In this document: piece after piece, positions 11,701 through 21,733 of the stretch
How the letters are laid out: each line of letters starts with the position of its first letter
How positions within the stretch are numbered: position 1 is the stretch's first letter
Program-made: the position numbers and the translations under genes
The notes under the pieces: model-generated
What the model saw: the letters and a program-made list of their open reading frames with translations, nothing else
What the model was told of the DNA's origin: nothing
Databases searched by the model: none
Origin: Thraustochytrium sp. TN22
Lineage: Eukaryota > Sar > Bigyra > Thraustochytrida > Thraustochytriidae
DNA length: 64,000 bases
Assembly: GCA_013306675.1 (NCBI GenBank)
Contig: JABLUY010000016.1
Span: forward strand, 62,001 to 126,000
Direction: 5' to 3'

Positions 11701-13199
11701 GCGAGCACAAGGCCGCCTGCGACCCGGTCGAGTTTGTGGCCCAACTCTCGCCACACCTGGACGATGTGAACGGCGCAGCGCTCTACCTTGCGCTCGCGCC
11801 CACGTTTACAATCCGGGGCGCAGACTCCGCCGGCATTGCACTTCTCGACGAGGCCATTGCCAAGCTCCAGGCCAAGCTCCCTGAGCCTCCCAAGGCGAAC
11901 GCCCCGGCGCAGGCCGTCTCGGCCGCGGACGAAGAGGCGTGGCGGTCCCCAGAGGGCGAAGCCCTGGGCCGCCTGCTCATGAGCAAGGGCCGCATGCACT
12001 GTGACCACTTCTCGGACGAGCACGTCGGCGTGGCCGTGGACTGCCTCACTGGCGCGATGCGCCTCATGAAGCTCAATGAGGACTGCACGTTCCTTTGGCT
12101 GGCGCAGTACTTCCTCGCAAGGAGCTTGCTCAACTACCACTTCAGACTCTCGCGCCGCCACAAGGCGCGGCGCGATCAAGCCGCCGATCTCGAACTCTCC
12201 GAGAAGCCGCTGCGAGAGGCCATCGAGTACCTCGAAAACCACGACGCCCACAACCCCACTCTTGGCGCCATGTACATACACCTGGCCAAGGCGCTCGACC
12301 TGCGCAAGGCCTCCGACGACTCGATCGCGGACGAGATGATCGACAAGTGTCTGGAGAAGGGGCTCGCCATCCAGATCGAGCAGTACCCCGCTGGTGTGTT
12401 TGACGCGCGCTGCGGCATGTCGAAGATGTGCTTCGGAGGCAGTCTGCTGTGGCGCGGCCGCTACGGTCGTGCTCTAGACATCCTCATCGACGCTTTCGCG
12501 CATCAACAGCGCGCCGCGCTCAAGAAGCACTGCCCACCGAGGCGCGTGCTCGTCAACCTTGACCGCATATTCATGTGCTTCGACAAACTCGCTGAGACCT
12601 TCCCCAAGCGCCGCAACGACTATCTGCGCCAGGAGCGCGACTTCCTCCTCAGGCACGGTGGCGAGCGCCTGCTCATGGAGCTCTACAACGCCTTTCCCGA
12701 GAAGGACCTGCACAAGGACGCCATCCCCATCTCGCTCGACCTCGATTTTCGCATCCAGCGCACCCTCTCACGCGTCTTGCTTCTCGACGACGACGAAGAT
12801 CGTGCTGAGAAGCTCAAGGAGGACATCATGGCGAAGCAGCCCGCTGCCACAATCTCCGTCGCATCCGACCCCAAGGACCTGGACAAGAAGCTCACAGACC
12901 ACGTCTTTGCCTCGGTTGCTATCGCCGACACCTTTCCCCTCAAGGACAGCGCGGCTCTCGGCGCGTTTATGGGTGCTCAAGCGAGGCGCAAGCAACAGGG
13001 CCAGCCGGCCGCGCGCATTCTCCTCTACGCCACCATGGCCAGCGCTGACGCACACCACGTCAAGGGTGACCAGGACCAGGACATGGACCTTTCTGTCGCC
13101 TCGCTAGCCTCTCGCGTCGCCAGTGGTCTCACCCGCCTCGGCGAGCAGCCCTTTTGGGATCCTCAAGCTCACGGCCCGCGACTTCTCGAGCGGGTCTGA
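8736..13199 (+). CDS. Large paralogue A: WCA domain, TIR-like domain, TPR-like region, receiver-like C-terminus (1487 aa)
   Basis: Exact role unknown. The start is the first in-frame ATG; upstream in-frame sequence lacks ATG. Residues ~100-235 are Pro/Gln-rich with a ~39-aa tandem repeat. Residues ~300-515 are the family's helical domain ending in VRWCAAVL (W509). A Gly/Lys linker (~530-575) and a hydrophobic stretch (~588-613) follow. Residues ~770-960 form a TIR-like domain with YVCHAW at the first strand, LWIDLFSFAQ at the second and WCWFE (E882) at the position of the TIR WCxxE motif; similar domains occur beside kinesin-light-chain TPRs in algal proteins. Residues ~995-1340 are TPR-like and contain NLDRIFMCFDKL (from 1274). 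Residues ~1343-1440 resemble a receiver domain (RVLLLDDDEDRA). The gene heads a tandem array of four. The architecture suggests a signalling or immune-type scaffold, but this is inference. Confidence 0.88.
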   Translation: MEIGEQEAAAGGHDGGLVDRGGPNDLDDDGLEDYADGILEGIESAHSFPALGAPDDAEVQDEDPESLGPRNDPAYAPMHLPPEMGNQLPHRVEGDLGADGQQQGDLGPQQDPLPPVQPHAPAGMPPHPGDMDLGLGGHGQQQGDLGPQQDPLPPAPPHAPAGVPPHPGDMDLGLGGQQQDNHGWQQHQHLPQPVQMPPQGQHWPQLPPHAPAGLPPYPGDMDLGADGAYGRQQDYDGRQHHQQPPPPPPAAPHFMRESRHQAQLPPGPAESARDRFLGRVGGRTLADEIESSFSSDPSTAGRRGAAERVNGDLLLVVQQLERGAFVDLGGMPDLDDTRETVAAAVLRSTDRRRDGRPLLQILQDAEPNLGSVGLDDPNHWNGLAGYAQALRRDENPALPRQGTWRAAVAYLADMLIREGAIGQQVAEQWIARGGLYPQTATRNERLVFTPLGDLLDLLFANLEDRSQALESRLLLSMARNEIAYPYAGLVARLLPDFDRSQLMAHFVRWCAAVLAYGTQDTPELASEVDKMRRSPPSAQGRKRGGGKGGKGGKGGGGNGKGAGSKRRRQDDQGGEGSSYSDGHSSFSSFALAALAYGFGLFLSTLRAMLAPLFSAVDDGEKRLLASSSTSGSISSTSSTPGSSRDGDGQPAPAVAPAERNGVSVGFIKLFELYLAKHAGDGATLPPGMTAYEVVAGTSKESFAAGQDTEEEGSQAQPLWTIRKLTEGGTDGAAPLGGAALADVLQSSRGEKLKAELAALAHPGSVEADPTTWFGEPSMYVCHAWQVPFKSFVNAIVTWTAQLPAERPSDYLWIDLFSFAQGAGGAASLAPSEKAVQVQKQQERASLAHDLQGRIESMKCGTLVVMDRWTAPTVLQRTWCWFEMSLALQAGKTLEMALPADEQDDLERVSKSTLGLDTKAIGEDRRREELKAVGAMFREATIQKSDCTDPRDRRSLMRSLQRKKHDVAVDAQVKRTVLEMLLAPVQKLIREHKAACDPVEFVAQLSPHLDDVNGAALYLALAPTFTIRGADSAGIALLDEAIAKLQAKLPEPPKANAPAQAVSAADEEAWRSPEGEALGRLLMSKGRMHCDHFSDEHVGVAVDCLTGAMRLMKLNEDCTFLWLAQYFLARSLLNYHFRLSRRHKARRDQAADLELSEKPLREAIEYLENHDAHNPTLGAMYIHLAKALDLRKASDDSIADEMIDKCLEKGLAIQIEQYPAGVFDARCGMSKMCFGGSLLWRGRYGRALDILIDAFAHQQRAALKKHCPPRRVLVNLDRIFMCFDKLAETFPKRRNDYLRQERDFLLRHGGERLLMELYNAFPEKDLHKDAIPISLDLDFRIQRTLSRVLLLDDDEDRAEKLKEDIMAKQPAATISVASDPKDLDKKLTDHVFASVAIADTFPLKDSAALGAFMGAQARRKQQGQPAARILLYATMASADAHHVKGDQDQDMDLSVASLASRVASGLTRLGEQPFWDPQAHGPRLLERV
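9031..9440 (+). repeat. 117-bp coding tandem repeat in paralogue A
   Basis: About 3.5 copies of a 117-bp (39-codon) unit. The first two are nearly identical in DNA, the later ones diverged. Each encodes HAPAG-x-PP-x-PGDMDLG followed by a Gln-rich linker. The reading frame is kept throughout, so length can change without breaking the protein. Confidence 0.85.
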
Positions 13200-13750
13200 T
13201 ACTGTATGTAATGATTTTGTTGGTATCCTTTCTTCACTGTTTCCGCGCCGCCTTGGCGCGCACCTTGAAGAGCTGCAAGAGCTTACTGTGTCTGATGATG
13301 TGAGTTCAAGTTCTCTCCCCGCGTATCGCCCGCGGACTCCGAGTCGGACGCTGGGAGGTAAACGTAACCAACCGCATTGCTCGACGCACACCACGTGGAG
13401 CGTCTCATTCACGTGGTGCGCCGCACGCCTGCACTGGCGCGACCAGTGCCGCCGTCCGAGCTGAGTTACGGCGACCGTCCGAGTCCGAGTCACGCCGCTC
13501 AGGTGAGTCAAGTTAGACTCAGACGAGTCACAGCCGACTGGGCCCAACAGTAGACGTCCAGTAGGCAACCCAGTGTACTTTATATTTTACCCTACTTCCA
13601 CGCCCACGCAGTACTAGGCCTAACTAGCTAGTAGGCCTGGACTGCGAGCGTGACTCGGCCGCCGCCGCGAAGCCAACGCGCAGCGCGCAGTACCGTCGCG
13701 GCGGCCGCGGCAGACCAGGATCAGGCGTCGCGCGCCCCGCGGCGACGGCG
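13200..13750. other. Spacer between paralogues A and B
   Basis: 550 bases without a recognised gene. TGTAA-like words follow the stop of A (about 13206). The spacer holds several GACTC/GAGTC words and an ACTGGCGCGACCAGTGC near-palindrome at about 13433. It should contain the 3' end of A and the promoter of B. Confidence 0.5.
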
Positions 13751-16690
13751 ATGATGACGCCCGCCGGGCAGGCCAAGGTCGCCATGCTGCTGGAGCAGGA
13801 GCTGGGCATGAGCCCGGGCCAAGACCAGGATCTCGACCACGACTCGGAGGTGGTGGACACGTCGGACGGGACGCGGAGCGCGGCACAGCGAAACCCGGAG
13901 GGCAAGCGCAAGAGCGGGGCGACGATCTCTGGCCGAGAGAAACGCCAGCACGTGCAGGCTGCGGCTTCGCAGGAGGAACAACCCGTGCTTGAAGGCCTGG
14001 GGGGGATTTCCAACCCGACCGGGGCACGTGAGGCGACCGCAAAGGACATCGGGAAGAGCGTGGAAAAGGTGATCTTGGCTCTCCGCGGCAAAAAGAGCAA
14101 GGCTACAACTTCCAGTGATGACAAGGATACAACTCGCAAGATGATGCTTGCTTCGTCGCGCCGGACGATGCTCGCGGTGATCACAAAATCGGCGCGTGCT
14201 GTTGAGGACCCCGAGTTGTCGCACGTGCTGCTGAAGACTACCCTCGACCATCTCGATGTCCGCCCCGAGGGCAAGAAAGAGCTCAGCCCCGAGGACATGA
14301 ATGAACTCCGCATCGCAGCAGAATCGATGCTCAAGGAGGAGGAACCAGCCGAAGGCGTCGTGCAAAAGGCCGCCAAGCAGTGGCGTGCCACGGTGCTGCA
14401 CCTTGTCGCGGCGCTGTGCCGCACGCAGAGCACGGACGCGTGGCACAAAGCCGTTCACTGGAGACAATGCGGCGGCTTGCTGTGGGAGACGGGCAGCAAC
14501 AACGAGGGCCAGATCTTCACGAAGCTACAGGGGTTGCTCGACAAGTTGCTTCCTTGGATTGGAAGCACGCACCAGAATCCAGAGGCCCTCATCAAGGGCG
14601 CCCTGGACGACTGCGAGAAGGCCGTAACAAACATGTACAGAGGCGTCGTGGACGCCCTCTGGGCTGCCAAGGACGACCTGTCTTTCCCCGTGAAATGGAT
14701 GCGGTGGTGCGCAGCTCTCATCTTCCTTGGGTCAACGAGCATCGAGAAGTCCAAGCCCAGTGGGGTCGACAAGAAGGTGTCTGCCGAGTCAGTGCTCAAG
14801 ATCTTCAAGGGGACCAAGCTCGAGCAGATCAGCCCATCTTTCAAGGCGTGCGTAGAACAGCACAGAGCGCGAGGCGACGAGGCTGCCTTCCTCATGGCTG
14901 TGCATGATTGCCTTGAAGTCTCTCATTTGGCCGAGTACGTCCGCGATCTCAGCCCACACTTTACCATCACTGGGCAGAGCGATGAAGGCATCGCAGTCCA
15001 TCGCAAGGCCCTTGCGAAAATCACGGAGTGGTGCACGAACGCGGAGGAGACAAAGCTCTCGGATCCGAAACAAGTGGACGCTTTACGCACGCTCAAGCTT
15101 TGCCTGGAGGTGAGCCTCGGTCGCCTCCTGTGCGACAAGTTTGAAGAGCCGGCTGTCGAGGAGGCTGTTGAAAAGCTGGACAACGTCATCGCAACGCCGA
15201 AGCTGCATGTGCCTAAACACACGCTATTTCTGGCCCGCTACTTTCGGGCCAGGTCCGTTCTCAACCACCACTTTACCATGTCGCGCCGGCATCAGACGAG
15301 GCGCAACAAGAGCGAGGACCTCGTCAAGGCGAAAAGCGATCTCGACTTCTGCATTACAAACTGGGAAGGGGCCCTCAAGAGCAGTGATGGTGCTCTTCTT
15401 GAGGGCACGCTTGGCGCCGTCTACGTCCATCTCGCCAAGTACCACGACCTTAATGGCGACAGGCTGCGGTGCGCCTCGGAGTGCTTCGACATCGGCATAG
15501 ATATTCAGGCGCGTGCATACGGCGTCGATGATGTACGGTGCTCCATGTCCCTCATGTGCAAGGGAAGCAGCTTGCTGTGGCACGACAAGCCCGCCTTTGC
15601 CCTCCGCAATCTGCAGGATGCTTTTCCAGGGCACGTTAAGGCAGCCATGTGGAAGGGCCAGGTTGCCCCGGTTGATCGTGCGCTCGCCAATCTCGACCGC
15701 ATCTTCATGTGCTACGACAGACTGGAAACACTCGCGAAAACTGCCGAGGAAAAGTCCAGGCTCCCCATGTCAGAAGATGCATTTCTCAAGGGGGCGGACT
15801 CGGACAAGAACGCCGCGGGCGCGGAGAACGACCTTCTCAGGGTCCACAGGAAGGACCGAAGCCTGCGGCAGCGTCGCAAGTTTCTGTCCATTGACGTCGA
15901 CTTCCGCCTCCAGATGCGCTACAAGCGAGTTCTCATCGTTGACGGCGACTCGGAGCGGGCCGGCAGGCTCAAGGATCGTTTGGATCGTTTGGCGGCCGTG
16001 GGCGAGGTGACTCTCGTATCAAGCCCGGCAGAGCTTCGAGTGGTTGCCTTTGAGCGCGTTTACGCCTGCGTACTGGTGGCTAGCGACTTCAAGCTCACTG
16101 GCAAGGACAAAGACCTCGCACCGTCCTACGGCAAGTATATCGAAAAGTATGACGACCATTACCTCATGCACAACGACGAGCTGCCCAAGGACGCGAAGAG
16201 CCTCACCTACAAGGAGAAGAAACTCACCTTCAAGGAGAAGGAAGGGCCCTCCCCAACGATCAGAAAGAAGACAGAGGATGCAGCAGCCAAAGTGGAGGAG
16301 GAGGCCAGACGGCGCGAACAATGGAAGGACGATGCTGTCCAGCTTCACAACAAGGATCTGAGCAATGCTCAGGTCCTCTCGCAAAGCGCTCCGAGCCCAC
16401 CGCGTGAGCCGAACACGCCTCCTCGTCTTCGCATCCGGGCCTTTCGGTACTCGGAACAGCCTCCGGACAGCCAAACTGTTGATGAGTGGCTCATCGCAAA
16501 CCTCTACATGAACCTGGGCTTCCTTGTGTCGGCCAGGGTCGCCGGAGAGGACGAGGTTGTCACACAGGCTAAAGATCTCCTCGTCGCCGACCAAACGGGC
16601 TTCTGGGATCCTCCGGCCTGGACCGCCACACTTCTGCAGCCTCGATTCACGCAACGCGCACCCAATGAGCACGCATCGCGCACTACATGA
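13751..16690 (+). CDS. Large paralogue B: WCA domain, TPR-like region, receiver-like C-terminus (979 aa)
   Basis: Function unknown. The start ATG is followed at once by a second in-frame ATG-containing leader (MMTPAGQ). A short acidic motif DLDHDSE lies near residue 30. The family helical domain (~135-325) ends in MRWCAALIFLG (W319). The TIR-like segment of paralogue A is absent: the helical domain passes almost directly into the TPR-like region (~380-720), which keeps LARYFRARSVLNHHF, LGAVYVHLAK and NLDRIFMCYDRL (from 647). From ~726 comes the receiver-like domain (RVLIVDGDSERA, then YACVLVASDF), interrupted by a Lys/Glu-rich insertion. A late RIRAFRY strand and a C-terminal FWDPPAW...LL motif shared with paralogue A (FWDPQ) follow. 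It is the most compact member and may show the minimal architecture. Confidence 0.9.
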   Translation: MMTPAGQAKVAMLLEQELGMSPGQDQDLDHDSEVVDTSDGTRSAAQRNPEGKRKSGATISGREKRQHVQAAASQEEQPVLEGLGGISNPTGAREATAKDIGKSVEKVILALRGKKSKATTSSDDKDTTRKMMLASSRRTMLAVITKSARAVEDPELSHVLLKTTLDHLDVRPEGKKELSPEDMNELRIAAESMLKEEEPAEGVVQKAAKQWRATVLHLVAALCRTQSTDAWHKAVHWRQCGGLLWETGSNNEGQIFTKLQGLLDKLLPWIGSTHQNPEALIKGALDDCEKAVTNMYRGVVDALWAAKDDLSFPVKWMRWCAALIFLGSTSIEKSKPSGVDKKVSAESVLKIFKGTKLEQISPSFKACVEQHRARGDEAAFLMAVHDCLEVSHLAEYVRDLSPHFTITGQSDEGIAVHRKALAKITEWCTNAEETKLSDPKQVDALRTLKLCLEVSLGRLLCDKFEEPAVEEAVEKLDNVIATPKLHVPKHTLFLARYFRARSVLNHHFTMSRRHQTRRNKSEDLVKAKSDLDFCITNWEGALKSSDGALLEGTLGAVYVHLAKYHDLNGDRLRCASECFDIGIDIQARAYGVDDVRCSMSLMCKGSSLLWHDKPAFALRNLQDAFPGHVKAAMWKGQVAPVDRALANLDRIFMCYDRLETLAKTAEEKSRLPMSEDAFLKGADSDKNAAGAENDLLRVHRKDRSLRQRRKFLSIDVDFRLQMRYKRVLIVDGDSERAGRLKDRLDRLAAVGEVTLVSSPAELRVVAFERVYACVLVASDFKLTGKDKDLAPSYGKYIEKYDDHYLMHNDELPKDAKSLTYKEKKLTFKEKEGPSPTIRKKTEDAAAKVEEEARRREQWKDDAVQLHNKDLSNAQVLSQSAPSPPREPNTPPRLRIRAFRYSEQPPDSQTVDEWLIANLYMNLGFLVSARVAGEDEVVTQAKDLLVADQTGFWDPPAWTATLLQPRFTQRAPNEHASRTT

Positions 16691-17899
16691 GTAGACAAAT
16701 AGAACCAGCCAGCATGCAGCATGTTCTTTTCCTCCGCGTCCGAGCCTCACGACACGGCCAAGCCTCTTGTTGCGCCTTTTCGCCGCAGTTGCGCTGCACT
16801 GTCGCGCTCTGCAGCACAATGGCATCAGCTTGGATACGTGCGTGCAAGGCTTCAAGCTCAGTCCCTCATTCCAGCTCAGACTGCGTCCCGTCACTCTTTG
16901 TCTCGCTCATCGCCCTCCACTCCATGTCTGTCTCCGCGTCTCCGCTGGGGGCTGTCAGGTCGGCAAAGCTCGCCAGCTGCCTCTAGCTACTGGCAAGCTT
17001 TCTAGACTAGCTGTCTCTCTCTCTCGGCTAGTAGAGAGAGCTAACAAACCAGCTAGCTAGCTAGCCCTCAACAACAACGATCATGTTTGCGCTGGAAAAT
17101 TTAGCTGGGTTCCACATCCATGTCGCGGGCATGGTCTGCAAGTGCACCACCACTGCTAGCAGGACGGCGGCTTGCAGCTTCGAGGGGCGCGCGACTTGCC
17201 TGTGCGCCGCCAGGACGCACAGCGCTGAGCCGTGAGCGAAGAACGACAAGATCCGCTCCTGCGGCCAACCCTGCCCCGCCAATCGCGGAGCGGCGTGCCC
17301 ACGCTGGCGCGCTGGACCCGAGCGACCGATCGGCGCCGACCGGCAAACCTGCACGAGCTCGCAAACTTGACGCCCAGACGGTGCCATACCACGCACGTTG
17401 CACTCTTGGACGTTGACAAGCCTCCCTGCCTTGCCACCTGCGACTCCAAGTCGTTCAGCCGAGCCGCAGCGGGGCCCCGCGCTGGCTCGGCTGCGTTTCG
17501 CGGGCTTTGCGCCGCGCCGCGGGCCGCCTCGCCTCGCCTCGCGCCGGCCCGGACCTTGCGCGACCTTGCCGCTCCCGCCGCGCTCCCGCCGCGCTCCCGC
17601 CGCGCTCCCGCCGCGCTCCTGCCGCGGGAGAACGACGGCGGACACGGCGCGTGCAGGCCGGCAGAGCGAGAGGGAGAGACAATCAAAGCCGCAACCATCA
17701 GCGCAGCGCGCGGGCGGCGAGCGGCGAGGGCCAGGGCGGCGCAGCGTGCGCGGGGAGGAGACGCCGGGCGACCTCGCGAGCACGGGGAGCCCCGGCGGCA
17801 GGCGTCGCGACCTCGAGCTCGAGCACGACTCGGAGACGTCGACGGGGTACGCCGGCGCGGTCGAAGGCGCCCCAAGCAGAGCGGCTCGCGTGCGTGGAG
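16691..17899. other. Spacer between paralogues B and C, possibly with an upstream exon of C
   Basis: No separate gene is recognised. At about 17810-17835 one frame reads DLELEHDSE, close to the DLDHDSE motif near the N-terminus of paralogue B, but it is out of frame with the ATG used for C. This may be part of a spliced or shifted first exon of C. TAGCTAG words occur at about 17030-17065. Confidence 0.4.
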
Positions 17900-20625
17900 A
17901 TGGCGGGCAGGAACAAGAGGACGCCGAGCAAGAAGCGGCCGCGCTCGCAGAAGGGCAGGGCATCGCAGTCGACGCGGAGGAAGAAGACGAGCGATGTCAC
18001 GGACTCGAGCACGGCGAGCGCTGGCGACAGCAGCGCGGCCTCGACGATGGCGAGCCCCTACGACGGCGCCGGGAGGCAGATGGACGACATAGTGCAGGGC
18101 AGCCTCCCTGAGCCGACGGCTGAGCAGCAAGGGTATGTCGAAGAAATGTCGGAGGAACTAAGGTGGACCGATCGTGAGAAGCTCCAAAAAAGTATGGAGG
18201 CGCTGGACAGAGCGACGCCGCCAAGCGAGGCGTGTGAGAATAGCACGCCGTGCCAGGAGCCGGAGCCTCACGAGGGCCTGACACTCGGCCGCGATGCCGC
18301 CGCCGCCAGAAACCTCGCCAGCGCCCAGGATCACCGAGGCGCCTCGGGGCCGGCAAGCCCCGACGGCATCGCCAGCTTCGACGGCAACGCCAGCCTCGAA
18401 AGCGCTATCTGCGCCAGCAGCCCGAGCGGGCAATCTCAGTCTGTACACGAGGTGCGCACCGGAGACAACGCAGACGCAAATAAGCGCCAGAGTCCGAAGC
18501 TGGCGAAACAGCTGGCGAAACAGCTGGCGAAACAGCGCGAAAGCGTTGCAAAGAAGGTTGCAGAGAAGACTGTGGAGCTGCTTAAGCTGCCTACTGGCAA
18601 TCGCGATCCCATGGACTTCGAGACGCTCGCCAACCTTCGCCAAATGCTTCTTCCCCTGCTCAGCAAATGCCTCTGCGACAGGCACTCCTGGCAGCATTCC
18701 TGGGTCAACCTGCTGCGCGAGACGGAGTGCTTTGGGGTGAGCGACGAGCGCACGTGGCGTGTGTGCGAAAAGGCGGCACAGACGATATTCAACGACTCGC
18801 AGGAGCCAGCAGATAAAGAAGCCTACGAGAACATGGGCGGTCTTCTCGCCAATCTCGCGATCAAGTTTTCGGGCGATGATGAGCAAGCCAGGGCCCTCGT
18901 CGAAGGCATGAAGGTGGACCTCGTCGACATCTCCAGGGCGGATGCAAACATCTTCAACCCGTTCCGCGTTGTCTTCACCGAGTGTTGCCGTTTCGTTGCC
19001 ACGCGAGACAACGCCCGCCTGATCAAGTTTCGCGAGAAAGTCGCAAACAAGGTGGGAAATGGGGTCCCTTCGCTCTGCCACCGCGCGTACGTGACCCTGG
19101 TGGATGAGTTTATCAAGGTGCAAGGCCGTCCAGGGTCGGAGCCAGTCAGAGTGGTGCACAAACTGCTGCGCTTGGTGGGCGCAATCCTCTACCTAGGGGC
19201 CCCACGCCATGCAGCGAAGACGAAGGAGACGAAGAAGACGAAGGAGACGAAGAAGACGAAGAAGGCGAACGGCACAGCTTCGACTGCGAAGGATGCTCGC
19301 TTCTTCCCGGCGAACATGGTGGGCTTGATTCGTACCACGATCGAAGAAAGCATCAAGCAGCATCAGGCCATCGGTGATGCAGACCTGTTCCGCAAGTTGA
19401 TTGCGCCATTTGCAGTGAGGCATTTGGGGATCTTTGCGGCGTCTAGCGTCGTGTACAGCATGAATTGCACAATCAAGGGCAAGAACCTCGCCGGCATTGA
19501 GCTTTTGACGTCAGTGGGAGACGACCTGTGGACAGCGATTGCCGAAGCAGAGGATCCTGCGGCCAACGGGGACTCGGAGAGGCACAAGACAGCCGCGCGC
19601 CGGACAGCCGCGGCGCTACGCGAACTGCAGGCACATCTGCAGGTGAGCCTGTGCCGTCTGCACTGCGACGAGTTCAAGGAGACGCACGTCGAGGCTGCTG
19701 TTGTCTACGGGGAGCAAGCCATCGAGCACATGGAAAAGACAAAGGACAAGCAGCTGGCCAAGGCCCACTACTTCCTTGCGCGAACGCTCATCTTGCACCA
19801 CTACTCCTTTCACCGACTCTTCTGCACCAAGCGCGATCTTCTTGCAGATCTCGCCAAGTCGGAACACCACATCCGGACAAGCATCGATCTCCTCGAGCAA
19901 CAGTGGGCCATGGGGGAGAGCGACTCGATGCTAGGAGCCGTCTATGTACACTACGCCAAGGTCCTGGGCTTTAAACGGGTCTGTCTCGGCCTGCGAACCG
20001 GCGAGGACGAGGACGGCTACTTCCGAAAGGCCCGCAAGATCCAGCGCGAATTCTTCAAGAAAGGCGACCCGCGCCTCCCCATGTCGTGTATGTGTGAAGC
20101 GGATTGCCTCATGTCGCGCAACTTTTTCGAGGATGCCATGGAATGCCTGCTGGAAGCACTGCAAGGCCATCTCACCGCCGTGGACAGTGGGAACTGCCCG
20201 CCTCGACGCGTCCTCGCCAACCTAGACCGCATCTTTATCTGCCTCGACAAGGCACCGGCCCTTGAGGACGACGTGCGAAAGACGCTCTTTGGGACGACGC
20301 TGGACAACCCCGCGGAGTCCGTGGAGCGCCGGCTGCTCGCCGTGCACCGCAAGCACCCAGAGCTGCGCACCGAGAGCAGCTTCGGCTCGCTCGTGGTCGA
20401 CTTCTACATTCAGCACCTCCAGCCGCGCGTTCTCATCGTGGACGCCAAGGAAGATCGCGCCACGGAACTCCAGGAGATGCTCAGGGCGCAGCTCGGCGAT
20501 TCCATCGGAATTGTCCATGTCTGCGAACAGTCGGAGATGGAGGAGGAATTGGAGAAACACGTTTTTACTTGCGTCCTCGTCGCCAACACGATCGCCGCCG
20601 CGGCTTCTCCTTCTCCTTCCTCTTC

Positions 20626-20659
<34 letters not shown>

Positions 20660-21154
20660 CCAGCTCAGGCTGATGCACCCCAGGGATCTCCCTCCACCGC
20701 CGCCGCCGAGAGTTCTTTCGCGGCGTGTCGGGTGGCGCAAGAAGCCGACGCTTTCCGCGCCAAGGTGAATAAAGCCAAGGATCGGCCCACGGCACAGGAT
20801 GAAGATCTCTCCGAAGACCAACGCAACATCAAGCGCAGGATTGAACTGGAGCGGCCGTCGCGCGTCTTTCGGTACGGGGCCCCTCCCGACAACCCAGTCG
20901 GCTTCGCCGCACATCTCGAGGCAATCTCTTCGCGCCTCGGCCTCCGCGTCGACGCCAGTCTTGTGCCAGAGGATCAACTCGTGCACATGGTCGCATACCT
21001 CAGATCCTGGAGCCAAGAAACGGCCACGCTCCTCCGCGAGAATCTTCCTCTCCTGGCCTCACCTGAGCGCACGCCTGCTCATGCACGTGCCGTGTCCGTA
21101 GCCTACTCCGCTCTCCTCACTGCAAATGCGCTTGGCGCCGGTCGCGGTTCGTAG
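17900..21154 (+). CDS. Large paralogue C: WCA domain, TPR-like region, receiver-like C-terminus (1084 aa)
   Basis: Function unknown. I use the first in-frame ATG; the open frame extends 131 codons further upstream without ATG, so an upstream exon is possible. The N-terminus is very basic (KKRPRSQKGRASQSTRRKK), a likely nuclear signal. A short LAKQ triplet repeat lies near residue 205. The family helical domain (~225-430) ends in LLRLVGAILYLG, so the usual W-C is lost here. It is followed by a KETKKT repeat. The TPR-like region (~497-840) keeps LGAVYVHYAK and RVLANLDRIFICLDK. The receiver-like domain begins at ~843 (RVLIVDAKEDRA) and carries a Ser/Ala-rich insertion before a RVFRYG strand. No TIR-like domain is present. 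It is the most diverged of the three TIR-less members in the TPR-like region. Confidence 0.85.
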
Positions 21155-21733
21155 GACGTAGTGCAGCCCAGAATAAGTGAACAAACTCATTTGAACAAAG
21201 TCTAGCTAGCTGCACTGCACCTCGCTGCACCTCGCTGTAACTACAACTGGTCGGCTGTGGTTGACGCCTGCACTGCACAGCTGGCCGAGGTGCAGCGCGC
21301 TGCAGAATCTCTGACTCACTGGCAAGTATCAGGCCAGTGCACTGGCGGCCGCCGCAGCCAGTGCCAGTGCGTCAGAGGGTCGCGTCGGCGACGCAATCGC
21401 ACTGGCACCGCGTGCGCTGGCCGCCCGCAGCCTATGACGTCGCGGCTGCTGACTCAGCCTGACTGTGACTTGTGAGTGTCCGTGACCGAGTCAGCCAAGC
21501 TCACTGACACTGTGGCACTGGCACTGGCACTGACATTGGCAACAACCACTGCACTGCAATCACTGCAAAGGCTCGAAGAAGCGGCACGTCCGGCACGTCA
21601 CGGTGTGCGGCCTTTTCCAGCCGCATCTGCCGCTCGCGCAAACAGACGAGCGACAGAAGCGAGCAGACCGAGTACGCGGCGAGCGAGAGCAAGGCCGCGG
21701 CGCGAGCGGCGCCGAGCGGCGGCGGCGGCCGCC
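21155..21733. other. Spacer between paralogues C and D
   Basis: About 580 bases, no gene. It is unusually dense in ACTGGC/GCCAGT/CACTGCA words (about 21270-21560), including GGCACTGGCACTGGCACTG just upstream of paralogue D. Similar words precede paralogue A and the gene at 29697, so they may be a shared control element or only simple-sequence drift. Confidence 0.5.

Noticed and set aside
8736-13199. Calling the C-terminal domain a working two-component receiver
   Set aside because: The conserved Lys and Thr/Ser of true receivers are not evident and D lacks the acidic residues, so I call it receiver-like only.
17847-17880. A ~34-base intron joining the acidic motif to paralogue C
   Set aside because: GT and AG dinucleotides exist, but such a short intron is unlike the 130-280-base introns seen elsewhere in the window.
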